Below are positions 27,598 through 37,800 of a DNA stretch of 64,000 bases, in pieces (the stretch's first letter is position 1; each line of letters starts with the position of its first letter). The notes under the pieces were generated by a model. The model saw only the letters and a list, made by a program, of their open reading frames with translations, did no database searches and was not told where the DNA came from. The position numbers and the translations under genes were made by a program. The DNA comes from Sphingobacterium prati. GTDB lineage: Bacteria; Bacteroidota; Bacteroidia; Sphingobacteriales; Sphingobacteriaceae. The stretch spans positions 310,001-374,000 of the forward strand of contig NZ_JABJWY010000024.1 in the NCBI RefSeq assembly GCF_013167215.1. The letters are read 5' to 3'.

Positions 27598-28830
27598 ATG
27601 ATTATGATGACTAAAAATAATGAGGAACGCGTTGCTGTCATAGGGGCTGGAATAGCAGGCCTTTACATGGTCAAGCTACTACTGGCAAAAGGCTATGATG
27701 TTTCCCTTTTTGAAGCTTCAGCTCGCATCGGTGGTAGAATAAAGGGATATCAGTTTGATGATATTACCGTTGATCTCGGAGGTGAATGGTTGCATCAATT
27801 TAATGATAACCCCAATTCGTTAACCAGCATTATCGAGGACGCTGGCCAGGCTTATCGTTCAATCAGTAATTATAATGATCATCAAAATAACAACGAGGAA
27901 ACCAAAGCAGACCCAAAACAGGTGGAATCATTTATCAATTATATCCAGAATACTCCCTTTAAACTGGATGTACAATTGTCTGAAACTATTCGGAATTTCT
28001 CCGGAGACCCCGGCTTAAAAACTTATTTCGATACCGCCTTAGTGGACATGGCATCCTCAACTGAAAATTTTTCAACAAAAGAATTTATACATTTACTACC
28101 GGCATTGGAGCCTTCAGACTATGAACTAAAGGATACTAGCATGAGTAGTTTTATACATAACTATTTCAGTGACATCCCCAAGCAAAGGATCCACCTTTCG
28201 ACTCCGATAAAAGTGATCTGCTATGACCAAGAGTCAGTAGCGCTTACCACCGAGGAGGGAAAAAAGCTGAATTTTGCCCGCGCTATAGTCGCTGTACCGA
28301 TTTCGCAGCTGAAAAACAATAGTATAAAATTCGTTCCCCAATTATCCCATGAGAAGAGATTGGCCATACAAAAAATAGGCATGGGCACAGGCCTGAAAGC
28401 ATTCTTTTTTTTCGAAGAGAAAATTCTCAAAAAAAGTGCCTTCGCCCAACAATATGCTCCTTATTATATCGAAAAAAAAATAGGCAAGTATGTCGTTGTC
28501 ATCACTATCATTATGGGTCATTATGCTAAAAAATATTATGAGAACCCGGTCACATATCAAGAGGGCATGCTTGATGAACTTGCTACATTGGCGGGACGGA
28601 ATCTTCGACCTTTGCTAAAAAGCACAAAATTTCAGGACTGGACAAAGGAGCCTTTTATTGAAGGAACATACAGCTTTCCGATGCTGGGCGAAGGGAATGC
28701 CAGAGAAGTAGCGTCATCTCCTATAAAGAACAGGATATTCTTTATTGGAGAAGCGATGAACACAAATTATGCATATGGATTTATACATGGAGCATTGGAA
28801 ACTGCAGAAAAGGTTAATGAATTCTTTTAA
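27598..28830 (+). CDS. FAD-dependent amine oxidase-like protein
   Basis: Flavoprotein of about 410 residues in the flavin monoamine oxidase/phytoene desaturase superfamily. The N-terminus has VAVIGAGIAGLYMVKLL, and the FAD-ribose-binding SARIGGRIKG follows; near the C-terminus IFFIGEAMNTNYAYGFIHGALE contacts the flavin. The longest reading starts at a GTG at 27547, but the ATG at 27598 (or 27607) gives a cleaner N-terminus next to the Rossmann motif. No signal peptide. The substrate is not evident, and the neighbouring OBAP-like gene does not clarify it. Confidence 0.85.
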   Translation: MIMMTKNNEERVAVIGAGIAGLYMVKLLLAKGYDVSLFEASARIGGRIKGYQFDDITVDLGGEWLHQFNDNPNSLTSIIEDAGQAYRSISNYNDHQNNNEETKADPKQVESFINYIQNTPFKLDVQLSETIRNFSGDPGLKTYFDTALVDMASSTENFSTKEFIHLLPALEPSDYELKDTSMSSFIHNYFSDIPKQRIHLSTPIKVICYDQESVALTTEEGKKLNFARAIVAVPISQLKNNSIKFVPQLSHEKRLAIQKIGMGTGLKAFFFFEEKILKKSAFAQQYAPYYIEKKIGKYVVVITIIMGHYAKKYYENPVTYQEGMLDELATLAGRNLRPLLKSTKFQDWTKEPFIEGTYSFPMLGEGNAREVASSPIKNRIFFIGEAMNTNYAYGFIHGALETAEKVNEFF

Positions 28831-28881
28831 GTTTCAACGATATGCATTTTGCTTTTGTTCAAAGATGGTTAATATAAAAAG

Positions 28882-29664
28882 ATGGCTAACATAAAAGATA
28901 TGACTACAAACCTACACCATAGATTGCTTATTTTATCAGCAATTGTCTTCAACATTGCTTGTGGCGGAAAAAATACGGAGTCCAACGTCAAAACACCTGG
29001 AGCCGAAAAATCCGGCAAAGATAAAGCTTTGGAGGCGGCAGCAGATGTTATCCAGGACAAGAGTCCTTTGAGCGCCTTTAATGTTTACCTGGACGGCTTT
29101 CATTTTTACAACGGGAATATCAATGCCCAGATGGAAGCGCACCATTACGTACAGCAACTTAGTGATGATCTCTATCAGGCTATTATATTTGACGGCAACA
29201 GCAAGGATGCCAAAATAATGGGTGTGGAATACATCATAACCGAGAAGCTTTTCCAATCATTGCCGGCAGAGGAGAAAATGCTTTGGCATTCACATCATTA
29301 TGAAGTGAAATCAGGAACCCTGATCGCACCCGGAATTCCGGATAAGGCGGAATACGAATTGATGGAAAAGCTCGTTAATACCTACGGTAAAACCATACAC
29401 ACCTGGCATACTGACCAGGAACGTCAACTGCCGGTAGGCGCTCCAATGATCATGATGGGTTTTACCAAAGATGGTCAACTACATCCAGATTTAATAAGAG
29501 ACCGCGACAAGCGGTTTGATATTTCTACTCCTAAAAAGAAAGCACAACGAGAAACTATTCCTTTCGGCCATGTAGATCCTTTGGCAAATGCTTGGGAAAA
29601 AGGGCATATCCGACAGTTTGTAATTGAGAATAAAGCGGATAGCGCTATACATAAACACCAGTAG
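28882..29664 (+). CDS. OBAP/DUF1264-family lipoprotein
   Basis: Protein of 260 residues matching the DUF1264 family known in plants as oil-body-associated proteins. The family core is visible: QMEAHHYVQQLSDDLYQAIIFD, KIMGVEYIITEKLFQSLP, LWHSHHYEVKSG, TWHTDQERQLPVGAP and MMGF. The N-terminus is a lipoprotein signal with the lipobox IVFNIAC (Cys27), so it is probably anchored in an envelope membrane. Its function in bacteria is unknown. It is 51 bases after the flavoprotein gene and may be cotranscribed with it. Confidence 0.85.
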   Translation: MANIKDMTTNLHHRLLILSAIVFNIACGGKNTESNVKTPGAEKSGKDKALEAAADVIQDKSPLSAFNVYLDGFHFYNGNINAQMEAHHYVQQLSDDLYQAIIFDGNSKDAKIMGVEYIITEKLFQSLPAEEKMLWHSHHYEVKSGTLIAPGIPDKAEYELMEKLVNTYGKTIHTWHTDQERQLPVGAPMIMMGFTKDGQLHPDLIRDRDKRFDISTPKKKAQRETIPFGHVDPLANAWEKGHIRQFVIENKADSAIHKHQ

Positions 29665-29828
29665 CGCTGATCACTTCAGTATCACCATTAGGCCAGGCCC
29701 GAATTTGTGGGCATATTTTTTTATGACATCCCAAAAATTTTTAAAACGATTATTGCGCCACTACCCTTCCTTAGATAACAAACAAATAAGAATCGCTAAT
29801 TGAATCATATATTTTAAAAGATAGCGTG

Positions 29829-32027
29829 ATGATAAACCCTGTCACTCCATGGTCAGCCACAGTGCAGGCCGACCTTTCTGAAAGTATGCCTATTTTTGAG
29901 ACTGCACTTAAGGAATATAAACTCAAAATTTATGATGTAGGTGACTCCATTTGGCTGGTGGCCATTTGGCCAAATGGGGGAAGTATAGCCTTTAGGCTTG
30001 CCTTTGGGATGAACAGTAATTTTGAAAAAGTGGCAATCTCCGAAGCTCCCGATGAAATCCTGATCACCGCCTCTACCAGGCTAGCTTCTTATCGAATTAT
30101 TCTTTTCTTTCCCAAAAGTTCAGGAACAATGTTCCGTTATACCACCACCCTGCGGACCAAACTACCACTACTAATTCCTTTCTGGCCAAGAGACATCCTG
30201 CCATTAACAAAAGGCGGTAGCACCGAAAACACTGCGGGGCAGGTCCATGTCAAACAGGTAGGCTCCCGCTCGGGGCAACTCTTTTTCAGCATGACAAAAC
30301 CGCAAGTCGGTTCTGTATTTTACTTTCAGAACCTTACAGCGATGTCTCCCTATTGTCAAGCAACAGAAGTATCTCTCCGCGAAACTGTAGGTGGCAAATG
30401 GCCAGAGCTCGGGTTTCAGTTTCCTGTAAATGCAGAAAAACCGCTACCTGCTGACGTTGAATATATTATTTCGGATGCTTTTGTTAAACTCGATGCAGCT
30501 ATACCCGAATTGGACTGTGACGTTGTTGAAAGCTATCTTGAGTCACTCGCAACGACCTATCTGTTGCTTCCGAAGCCCGCACCCAGCCAACACGATTGGC
30601 TACCAACAGCTGAAAAAATTTTGGACAATATTTATAATCATAAAGGTTGTTGGACCCAGACGGGAGGAAGTCCATACCTCAATGCCTATGTCAACGACTA
30701 TAAGACTCCAGCAGAGATTATGGTACAGCTTGCTGTACTGCTCCCTTTGCAGGAATATTTGACTTGGAAAGGGGAAAATCATCCCATGTATCAAGATCTG
30801 TCTGACGGGCTAACGACATTTTATGATAAATCCATAGGCAGTATTGTGCGCTGGCATCCCGCACTAGAAGATGACTTAGACAAATCCGAGGAGCAAAAAC
30901 GTGAAATGGTGATGGACTCCTGGTATTTACACCATCCTCTGTTGAATCTCTCCCGGCTCGCATTAAGGGGGGATGAAAAAGCTAAAAAGTTATTTTTGGA
31001 TTCAATAGATTATGCCATCAAGGTTGCCCGGCATTTCGAATACGAGTGGCCCGTTTTTTATAAGATGACTACGCTAGAAGTATTAAAAGCTGAAACGGCG
31101 CCAGGAGACGGAGGTGAAAAAGATGTACCCGGATCCTATGCCCATATCATGCTCATGGCATGGCAGCTGACTAAAGAAAAACGGTTTCTTCTTGAAGCAT
31201 CCAGGGCGATAAAAAGTTTGGATGGCCTAGCCTTTGATATATTTTATCAGGCCAACAACACTGCATTTTCTGCAGGAGCGTTAGTTGAAATGTACAAGAT
31301 TACCGGGGATAAGAAGTACCTGGAACTCAGCTATTGCTGCCTTGCCGGAATTTTTAAAAATTGTCAGATATGGGATTGTGATTATGGTTATGGCAAAAAT
31401 TTCCCTTATTTCTTTTCCGTTTTTCCGTTAAACGATGCGCCTTATACAGCAGCATATGAAGAACTGGAAGTGTTCGCCGCCCTGCACCACTACTTAGAGG
31501 TGACGGCCGGCATCACTATTCTTCCCTCATTAAAAGTATTGATCCCTGAATTTATAAAATATGCTGTAGGGCGACTAGCCTATTACTATCCGACACTTCT
31601 TCCACCTGAAATGATCGCCGAAAAAACCAAAACTGGCAAGGTGCAAAAAGATCTGTGGGTTCCGTTAGAGGATATCCATGATGGGTGGGAGAAAAGCGGA
31701 GAAGTTGGACAAGAAGTATATGGAGCCGGCATTGCCTTCGGCATCATACCCAGACAATATTTTAAATTGACTATTTTCGGTGGGACGTTATTTATAAATT
31801 ACCCAATTTCAAACTTTCGAGAACTCAAAAATTCGGTTACTTTTCATGTTGAGGGTAGTGTTTCGCTCCATGCCGAGATGAAACTTTTGGGCATTTCAAA
31901 AACAACTTTATCGAAGATTAAAGTAGAACAAAAAATTAAATCATCCTATCAACGCGTAGCGGAATTATCGGATGGTGCATACAAACTAGTGGGCAAGGGA
32001 ATAGTCAGGATTATTTTAAGCAAATAA
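29829..32027 (+). CDS. Large protein of unknown function, possible alpha/alpha-toroid
   Basis: A 732-residue reading frame with no signature I recognise. Residues 1-200 look beta-rich, residues about 230-600 are helical with repeated hairpin-like segments (for example AHIMLMAWQLTKEKRFLLEA, then NTAFSAGALVEMYKITGDKK), and the last 120 residues are again beta-rich. That order resembles glycoside hydrolases or lyases with a six-hairpin toroid, but no catalytic motif can be named. No signal peptide is seen, so it is probably cytoplasmic. The ATG at 29829 is used; an adjacent GTG at 29826 is possible. A strong terminator follows, and it appears monocistronic. Confidence 0.75.
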   Translation: MINPVTPWSATVQADLSESMPIFETALKEYKLKIYDVGDSIWLVAIWPNGGSIAFRLAFGMNSNFEKVAISEAPDEILITASTRLASYRIILFFPKSSGTMFRYTTTLRTKLPLLIPFWPRDILPLTKGGSTENTAGQVHVKQVGSRSGQLFFSMTKPQVGSVFYFQNLTAMSPYCQATEVSLRETVGGKWPELGFQFPVNAEKPLPADVEYIISDAFVKLDAAIPELDCDVVESYLESLATTYLLLPKPAPSQHDWLPTAEKILDNIYNHKGCWTQTGGSPYLNAYVNDYKTPAEIMVQLAVLLPLQEYLTWKGENHPMYQDLSDGLTTFYDKSIGSIVRWHPALEDDLDKSEEQKREMVMDSWYLHHPLLNLSRLALRGDEKAKKLFLDSIDYAIKVARHFEYEWPVFYKMTTLEVLKAETAPGDGGEKDVPGSYAHIMLMAWQLTKEKRFLLEASRAIKSLDGLAFDIFYQANNTAFSAGALVEMYKITGDKKYLELSYCCLAGIFKNCQIWDCDYGYGKNFPYFFSVFPLNDAPYTAAYEELEVFAALHHYLEVTAGITILPSLKVLIPEFIKYAVGRLAYYYPTLLPPEMIAEKTKTGKVQKDLWVPLEDIHDGWEKSGEVGQEVYGAGIAFGIIPRQYFKLTIFGGTLFINYPISNFRELKNSVTFHVEGSVSLHAEMKLLGISKTTLSKIKVEQKIKSSYQRVAELSDGAYKLVGKGIVRIILSK

Positions 32028-32040
32028 TCCTGACCGAATT

Positions 32041-32083
32041 ATGCAAAATGAAACCAGCCCATTCATTCCATTTTGCATTTTTT
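32041..32083 (+). terminator. Rho-independent terminator after the 733-residue protein gene
   Basis: A perfect 10-bp stem ATGCAAAATG / CATTTTGCAT with an 18-nt loop is followed by six T residues, 13 bases past the stop codon. Confidence 0.8.
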
Positions 32084-32150
32084 AATTCCAGCACTAAGGA
32101 GCTTCAGCCGATAAACAATATTCTGCATCCAATTATTTACCCCACTCTCC

Positions 32151-32419
32151 ATGTGCTGCATTGAGCAAACGCTGGCATCCCAGTTTCTCCGCGAAGAACT
32201 GGTCTGTGTAGTACTTCGGATAAATACATCAGCATCTGCTATGCAAACCCCGACATTCAACAGGAAACGATTAAAGAACTGCTGTTTAAACGGGTAAATA
32301 TCCTGCCCCAAGTGATCCGTTTTCAGCAGCTGTCCGCGATCTTACGGACCAGCAATGGAAAAATAGATTATCATGCCATGACAACACTGATCAGCGAGTC
32401 CAGCGAGCTGGTGCAATGA
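32151..32419 (+). pseudogene. Remnant of an adenylate-forming (AMP-binding) enzyme C-terminus
   Basis: Frame 1 reads SQFLREELVCVVLR from 32151. After a frameshift near 32213-32222, another frame reads YISICYANPDIQQETIKELL, then VIRFQQLSAILRTSNGKIDYHAM, and stops at 32419. NGKIDY after a segment like LPKxxxFxxxLPxTxNGKxD is the final (A10) motif of acyl/aminoacyl-adenylating enzymes. The rest of the enzyme is absent. It is a decayed fragment of an acyl-CoA ligase or nonribosomal-peptide adenylation domain. Confidence 0.6.
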
Positions 32420-32425
32420 TGATAA

Positions 32426-32455
32426 GTCCAGCACGTTGTTTGCCGCGTGCCGGAC
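32426..32455 (+). terminator. Hairpin after the AMP-ligase remnant
   Basis: A 10-bp stem with one A.C mismatch (GTCCAGCACG / CGTGCCGGAC) and a 10-nt loop is followed by AAATTTT. It probably terminated the now decayed gene. The following 290 bp to the sigma-factor gene hold only its promoter region. Confidence 0.5.
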
Positions 32456-32656
32456 AAATTTTGGCATTGGATTAGTGGCCTATCAGCTTTGTTCCAAAAA
32501 GAAAAAATAAGTGATTAACTAATTATACCAAATTCATTCTGTTGTTTTTGGATAAGCAACAGCATAAATCTTGCGTATCTTTAGGTCATAACCCAAATGA
32601 CCTTTGGACGAAAGTGAAATTTTTGCAAAACATTCATACTTATTTTATTAAAAAGT

Positions 32657-32664
32657 TATATTTG
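32657..32664 (+). promoter_or_regulatory. -7 box upstream of the ECF sigma factor gene
   Basis: TATATTTG matches the Bacteroidota -7 consensus TAnnTTTG 81 bp before the sigma-factor start. No convincing -33 TTTG is seen at the usual distance. Confidence 0.4.
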
Positions 32665-32745
32665 TGTTATTAATTGATGAAGTTCGGCAAAAAGATAAGG
32701 CCCGGCTTCTGTTATTCACCTTAGAAAAACGTACCTAAATACAAC

Positions 32746-33336
32746 ATGCAGGACAACGATTACGCCATACTCTCTGATGGAATCTTGGTTGATCTGATTC
32801 GCCAGGATGACGAGAAAGCTTTCTCAGTCATTTACCAGCGATATAGCATGCCTTTGTACGTCCATGCCAACAAATTTATCCGTGACCGAGAGGAGACAAA
32901 AGATATCTTACAAAAAGTCTTTGTCAAGATCTGGTCCATACGCAGCAAGTTGCCGACAGACATCAAGCTTTCCTCCTATCTCTATCAAATTGTTAAAAAT
33001 GAACTGATCAACCATATTTCACACAGTAAGGTAGTTGATAAATACCTAGAAAGCATGTCCTCTTATGCATCAAATTACGTAGCAGACACCGATCATGTCA
33101 TCCGTGAGAAACAATTGCAGGACATCATCGAACGAGAGATCCAAAATCTACCTGAAAAAATGCGTGAAATATTTCAATTAAGCCGCACGCAGTACCTAAG
33201 CCACAAGGAGATTGCCGAAAAACTTGGAATCAGTGAAAAAACAGTAAAGAATCAAATATCAAATGCACTCAATTTGTTGCGCCACAAGTTACCCTTACTT
33301 CTGTTTATCCTTGCTTTTTTTCCGGACCGACCCTAA
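32746..33336 (+). CDS. ECF RNA polymerase sigma factor (SusC/SusD-associated)
   Basis: Extracytoplasmic-function sigma factor of 196 residues. Region 2 is FSVIYQRYSMPLYVHANKFI with DREETKDILQKVFVKIW. Region 4 is LPEKMREIFQLSRTQYLSHKEIAEKLGISEKTVKNQISNA, split here as family blocks. The hydrophobic tail (LPLLLFILAFFP) is common in Bacteroidota relatives. It is followed by a FecR anti-sigma gene and an STN-type SusC gene, the classical trans-envelope signalling arrangement. Substrate binding to SusC should free this factor to transcribe the operon. Confidence 0.93.
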   Translation: MQDNDYAILSDGILVDLIRQDDEKAFSVIYQRYSMPLYVHANKFIRDREETKDILQKVFVKIWSIRSKLPTDIKLSSYLYQIVKNELINHISHSKVVDKYLESMSSYASNYVADTDHVIREKQLQDIIEREIQNLPEKMREIFQLSRTQYLSHKEIAEKLGISEKTVKNQISNALNLLRHKLPLLLFILAFFPDRP

Positions 33337-33425
33337 TGGTCCAAGTTTTTTTTAAAAAAATCATTTTGATCTGGGACCTGTGGCCGAGTTAACTGTTATA
33401 CTCCAAAACAACAACACAACAACAC

Positions 33426-34652
33426 GTGAAAGAACCGTTAAAAGTAGATCGCGATTTACTAAAAAGATATACATCAGATCAATGTTCGAACCGAGAGAAA
33501 GCCTTTGTGGATGATTGGTATATCAGCTATGTAAACCAGCTGCCTGATTTTGAGCTGACAGCCGAAGAACTGCAAGCGGATCTTTCGAATGTATGGAACA
33601 GCATTGATGCCGAGATCCACGTACCGCAACAATCCAGATCTCACTGGAAAAAATGGTTTGCAACGGCAGCATCTATTTGTGTTATTGGCTTTTCTTCCTA
33701 TTATTTCCTTATACACAATTCCTCCACCGCCCCCAAGGGCATTAGTAGCAGGATACAGGCTTCAGAAGTTGAAACAGGTTCATCTTCTAAACAAAAAATC
33801 CTCCCGATCCCAGCAGCAACCAGCGGAGCCATGTTGATTTTATCGAACGGCGAGCAAATAGCACTGGATAAAAACGGTGGATCATACAGTCGCAAAGATC
33901 ACGAAATCCTTATCGATTGGAGCGATAACAATCAGCTTGTTTACCAAGCCGACGACTCAAAAAGTAACAGTCAAGCTGTACGCAGCAATACACTTGTGGT
34001 ACCAAAGGGCAATACCTACAAAATTCGGCTTGCGGACGGTACACAGGTAACGCTCAATGCCGATAGTAAATTGACTTTTCCGGTACAGTTTACAGGTACA
34101 AAACGCGAAGTGACGCTGGATGGTGAAGCTTACTTTGAGGTCAGCAAACGGCAGATCAGCGCCGGCAGTAAAATGATCAAGCAGGAATTTATTGTACACG
34201 CCGGACAGAATGCCATTCAGGTATTAGGCACAAAATTCAATGTAAAAGCTTATCGTGAAGACAAACAGCAAAGTTTTACCTTGGAAGAGGGGGCCATTGC
34301 CTTAAATAATCCTGCCAATCCTGCTCCTATCCTATTAAAACCTGGTCAAAAAATCATACAGACAGGCGACGAATTTACGCTACTGGAAGTTGATCTTTCC
34401 AAGGATCTCTCCTGGAAAAATGGCGATTTCTACTTCGATTCGGCGACCGTACAAGAAATCATGGCCCAAATATCACGATGGTACAATATCGAAGTGGAAT
34501 ACCTCGGTCCTATTAACAATCAACGATATATAAGCAGCATATCCCGCAAAAAAACATTACAGGAAGTACTTGAAATATTAGAGACCACCACAGGTATCAA
34601 ATTTGATATCCAGATAAAAGGCAAAGAAAGGAGGTTGATGGTAATACCCTAA
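33426..34652 (+). CDS. FecR-family anti-sigma factor
   Basis: Inner-membrane anti-sigma regulator of 408 residues. The N-terminal cytoplasmic part holds the sigma factor, and one membrane helix lies near residues 80-97 (WFATAASICVIGFSSYYFLI). The periplasmic FecR domain starts around NTLVVPKGNTYKIRLADGTQVTLNADSKLTFP, with GEAYFEVSK and VLGTKFNVKAY. A C-terminal DUF4974-like part runs from SWKNGDFYFDSATVQEIMAQI to the end. It uses a GTG start, the only suitable one near the frame start. It receives the signal from the STN domain of the next gene's product. Confidence 0.92.
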   Translation: MKEPLKVDRDLLKRYTSDQCSNREKAFVDDWYISYVNQLPDFELTAEELQADLSNVWNSIDAEIHVPQQSRSHWKKWFATAASICVIGFSSYYFLIHNSSTAPKGISSRIQASEVETGSSSKQKILPIPAATSGAMLILSNGEQIALDKNGGSYSRKDHEILIDWSDNNQLVYQADDSKSNSQAVRSNTLVVPKGNTYKIRLADGTQVTLNADSKLTFPVQFTGTKREVTLDGEAYFEVSKRQISAGSKMIKQEFIVHAGQNAIQVLGTKFNVKAYREDKQQSFTLEEGAIALNNPANPAPILLKPGQKIIQTGDEFTLLEVDLSKDLSWKNGDFYFDSATVQEIMAQISRWYNIEVEYLGPINNQRYISSISRKKTLQEVLEILETTTGIKFDIQIKGKERRLMVIP

Positions 34653-34681
34653 CGAAAGAAAAAACAGGATTTCAAAAAAAA

Positions 34682-34707
34682 TCTAGAGGCGTTGCACCGC
34701 CCCTAGA
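34682..34707 (+). terminator. Attenuator-like hairpin between the FecR and SusC genes
   Basis: The stem TCTAGAGGCG / CGCCCCTAGA with one mismatch and a 6-nt loop is followed shortly by ATTTTTG. It is inside the operon, so it may uncouple expression of the regulators from the transporter genes. Confidence 0.45.
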
Positions 34708-34810
34708 ACTGATTTTTGAATTCACGCCTAGCATTTATTACGAAAATTATGAACTGCATGACATGTCTCCTTGTCTAGAGGGACATCCATGTCCAAAAAT
34801 CAACAAACAA

Positions 34811-37800
34811 ATGTATCAATATTTTTTTGCTAATGAAAAGTATCAGGTAAATCAACCGACCCAAAGACCGCCTATCTTTTCCAACTTTATAATCAAATTG
34901 CTTATGCGATTTCAATTATTCTGCATGTTGTTTTTGGTTTTGTTTTTACAAACAGCCACAGCCCTGCACGGCCAAAACAAAATTGACCTAAATGTCAAAC
35001 GTGCCAGCCTCGAACAGATCCTGCAACAGGTTCGTGCACAGACGGGATATGATTATGTGATCCGTCCCGAGCATAGCAAATCGTTCTCGGCCCTAACGAT
35101 CAACTTAAGTGAGCTTGAGCTTAACGAGGTGCTCGGACTTTGCTTCCAGGGACAATCCCTAGGCTTTATCGTGCGCAACAAGACCATAATTGTCACGGAT
35201 AATCAGCAGCAACGCACGATTAATGGAATCGTTACAGATACGCAGCAAAAGCCCCTCGCCGGAGCAAGTGTACGAATCAAAGGCACCAATAATCAAACCC
35301 GCACAAATGGAAAGGGAATATTTGTATTGTCAAATGTACCCAGCGATGCCATACTCGAAATCAGCTACTTAGGCTATGAATTACGACAAATAGACCTCAG
35401 TGGTACACCAGCAAGCAACTTAGGACCGTTATTTGTACTCAAGCAACAGATTTCTGCGCTCGACGAAGTATCCGTGATGGCAAATACAGGATACCAAAAA
35501 CTAGACCCCAGCAAAGCTACGGGTTCGCTCGTCGTCATTGACGAAAAGAAAATACAGGAAAGTCCGGCTTTGAGCCTGATGGAGCGATTGGAAGGCCAAA
35601 TTCCTGGCGTTCAATTTGATACCCGTACCAATAGGATCCTTGTCCGCTCACCGAATACCTTTTCCAGCACCTCCAGTACTCCACTGATTGTCATCGACGG
35701 CTTTCCGGCAATGGAACAACAGTTGAGCAGCAATCCAACGGGCTCCGGTGATCGTCTTTCCGCCACAAGTACAAGTGCCGGAATACTCAATAACTTCAAC
35801 CCGGATGATATCGCCAGCATTACGGTACTGAAAGATGCCGCCGCAGCCTCTATCTGGGGATCAAGAGCTGCCAATGGCGTAATTGTCATTGAAACAAAAG
35901 CGGGCAAAATGGGGAAAAATAGCATCAACTTCTCTTCTACGCTAGGCACCTCTGCACCACCCAACCTGCACAACTTGCGGAGTATGAATGCGGCTGAGTA
36001 TATTGATTTTGAGAAAGAGCTCTTTGACAATAATTTCTTTTACGATCCTACATCCGGCTGGCGCGCACCAAATCGCTCCGATGCCATCATGACGATGTTC
36101 CGTGCCAAACGCGGTGAAATCAGTCTCGACGAAGAAAATAGCATCCTTAGCCAACTAGGACAGATGGACAACCGTCAGCAAATCCGCGACCAGCTGTTGC
36201 AGGCGGCGCAAAGCCAACAATATAACCTGTCGTTCAATGGTGCTGTGCAGGGAGCGCGCTATTATGCTTCGGCTGTGTATTCAAAAGACAGACCGATCTA
36301 CCGGGAGAACAATGCCAATAATATGTCCTTGACTTTCAATATCGAAAACAGTTATTTTAACAACAAGCTAAAAGTAGCTTTAGGCCTCAACCATAGCATT
36401 CAAAAAAGCAAGGTTAATGGTGCAGCCATCCGTGCCATCAGTCCGGGTGCTTTTGGACTCACCCCCTACAATCTGTTATTGGACGAAAATGGCAATAGCA
36501 TCAATCGCTATTTTGCTTTCACACCCCAAGTTGCACAAGAACGGTTTGAGAGCCAAGGATACTTACCTTGGTCCTATAATCACATTGATGAGCTGAATCT
36601 GAGCAACGATAGATACGACAATAACCTAACGCGCTTCACCGGTCAATTGACCTATCGTCCCTTGAGCTGGCTGAATGCATCTTTATCAGGATCCTATCAA
36701 AAGGGCCTGCGTAACATGGAAAGCCTCCGCGATCGCGACAGCTATGAAATGCGTGACCTGATCAATAGCGGTACCACAGTCAGCAGTACAGGAAAACTCA
36801 TCTATGGCGTTCCTTTGGGTGGCAAATACGTCACTTCCAACAACAAAACAGACGATTACTCCCTACGCTTCCAATTGGATGGATCCAAAAAATTTAACGA
36901 TATCCACCAGATAGACCTATTTGCCGGCAGCGAGATCCGCCAGAGCCAGACGATGGGCTATCTACAGACACGCTATGGCTTTGATAAAGATACCTATCAA
37001 TCTACCGTCATCAATCCGACGGTTCCTTATAAGGATATCTATGGCGGCAACAAGACATTGAACATACAGGACGCTCCGATCAATATCGACCGTATACGGT
37101 ACCTGAGCTACTACGCCAATGCCGGCTATACCCTTCTTGAAAAATACTTTTTAACAAGTAGCTTACGCTTTGACGATGCGACGATCATCGGTGTGGACCG
37201 CTCTAAGCGCGCCAAACCCTTTTGGTCTACGGGCCTGCGCTGGGATCTACACAAGGAAGACTTTATGCGGGCACTACCCTGGATTAATGCCCTGAGCTGG
37301 CGCGGAAGCATCGGTACGGGCGGCTCCGTACCGCGTGACGGCACCTCATACACCTTATATTCAGCTTCTATAACCGATTTCTACACCCAGCTCCCTACTG
37401 GATCTATCAGCATTCCAGCCAACCAGCTGCTGGGATGGGAAACAACACGCACATTCAATACAGGGCTGGATATCACTGCGCTGAATAATCGATTGACTGT
37501 CAACCTTGATTATTATACCAAGAGATCATACGGTATCGTTGCTTCGGTCCCCTATAATTCGACCTATGGCTGGTCCACCCTATCCTTCAACACCTCCAAT
37601 ATGAAAAGTCATGGTATTGACCTGAGCATTCAGGGGCAGATCATTCAAGGGCCAAACTGGAGGTGGAATAGTGCGTTCAACCTGGCTTACAGCAGCAACG
37701 AAGTGACGGACGACCGCTTTCCAAATACGTTGAAGACGCCGGGTGAGACCTCCACACCGATCGAAGGCTACCCCATTGACCAGATCTTTGCCTACCATTG

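Noticed and set aside
27417..27641. 74-codon minus-strand frame upstream of the flavoprotein gene
   Set aside because: It overlaps the 5' end and promoter region of the flavoprotein gene and has no recognisable family; the ending (NVYLNPKPGVLDEAP) looks protein-like but is not enough to call a gene or a remnant.
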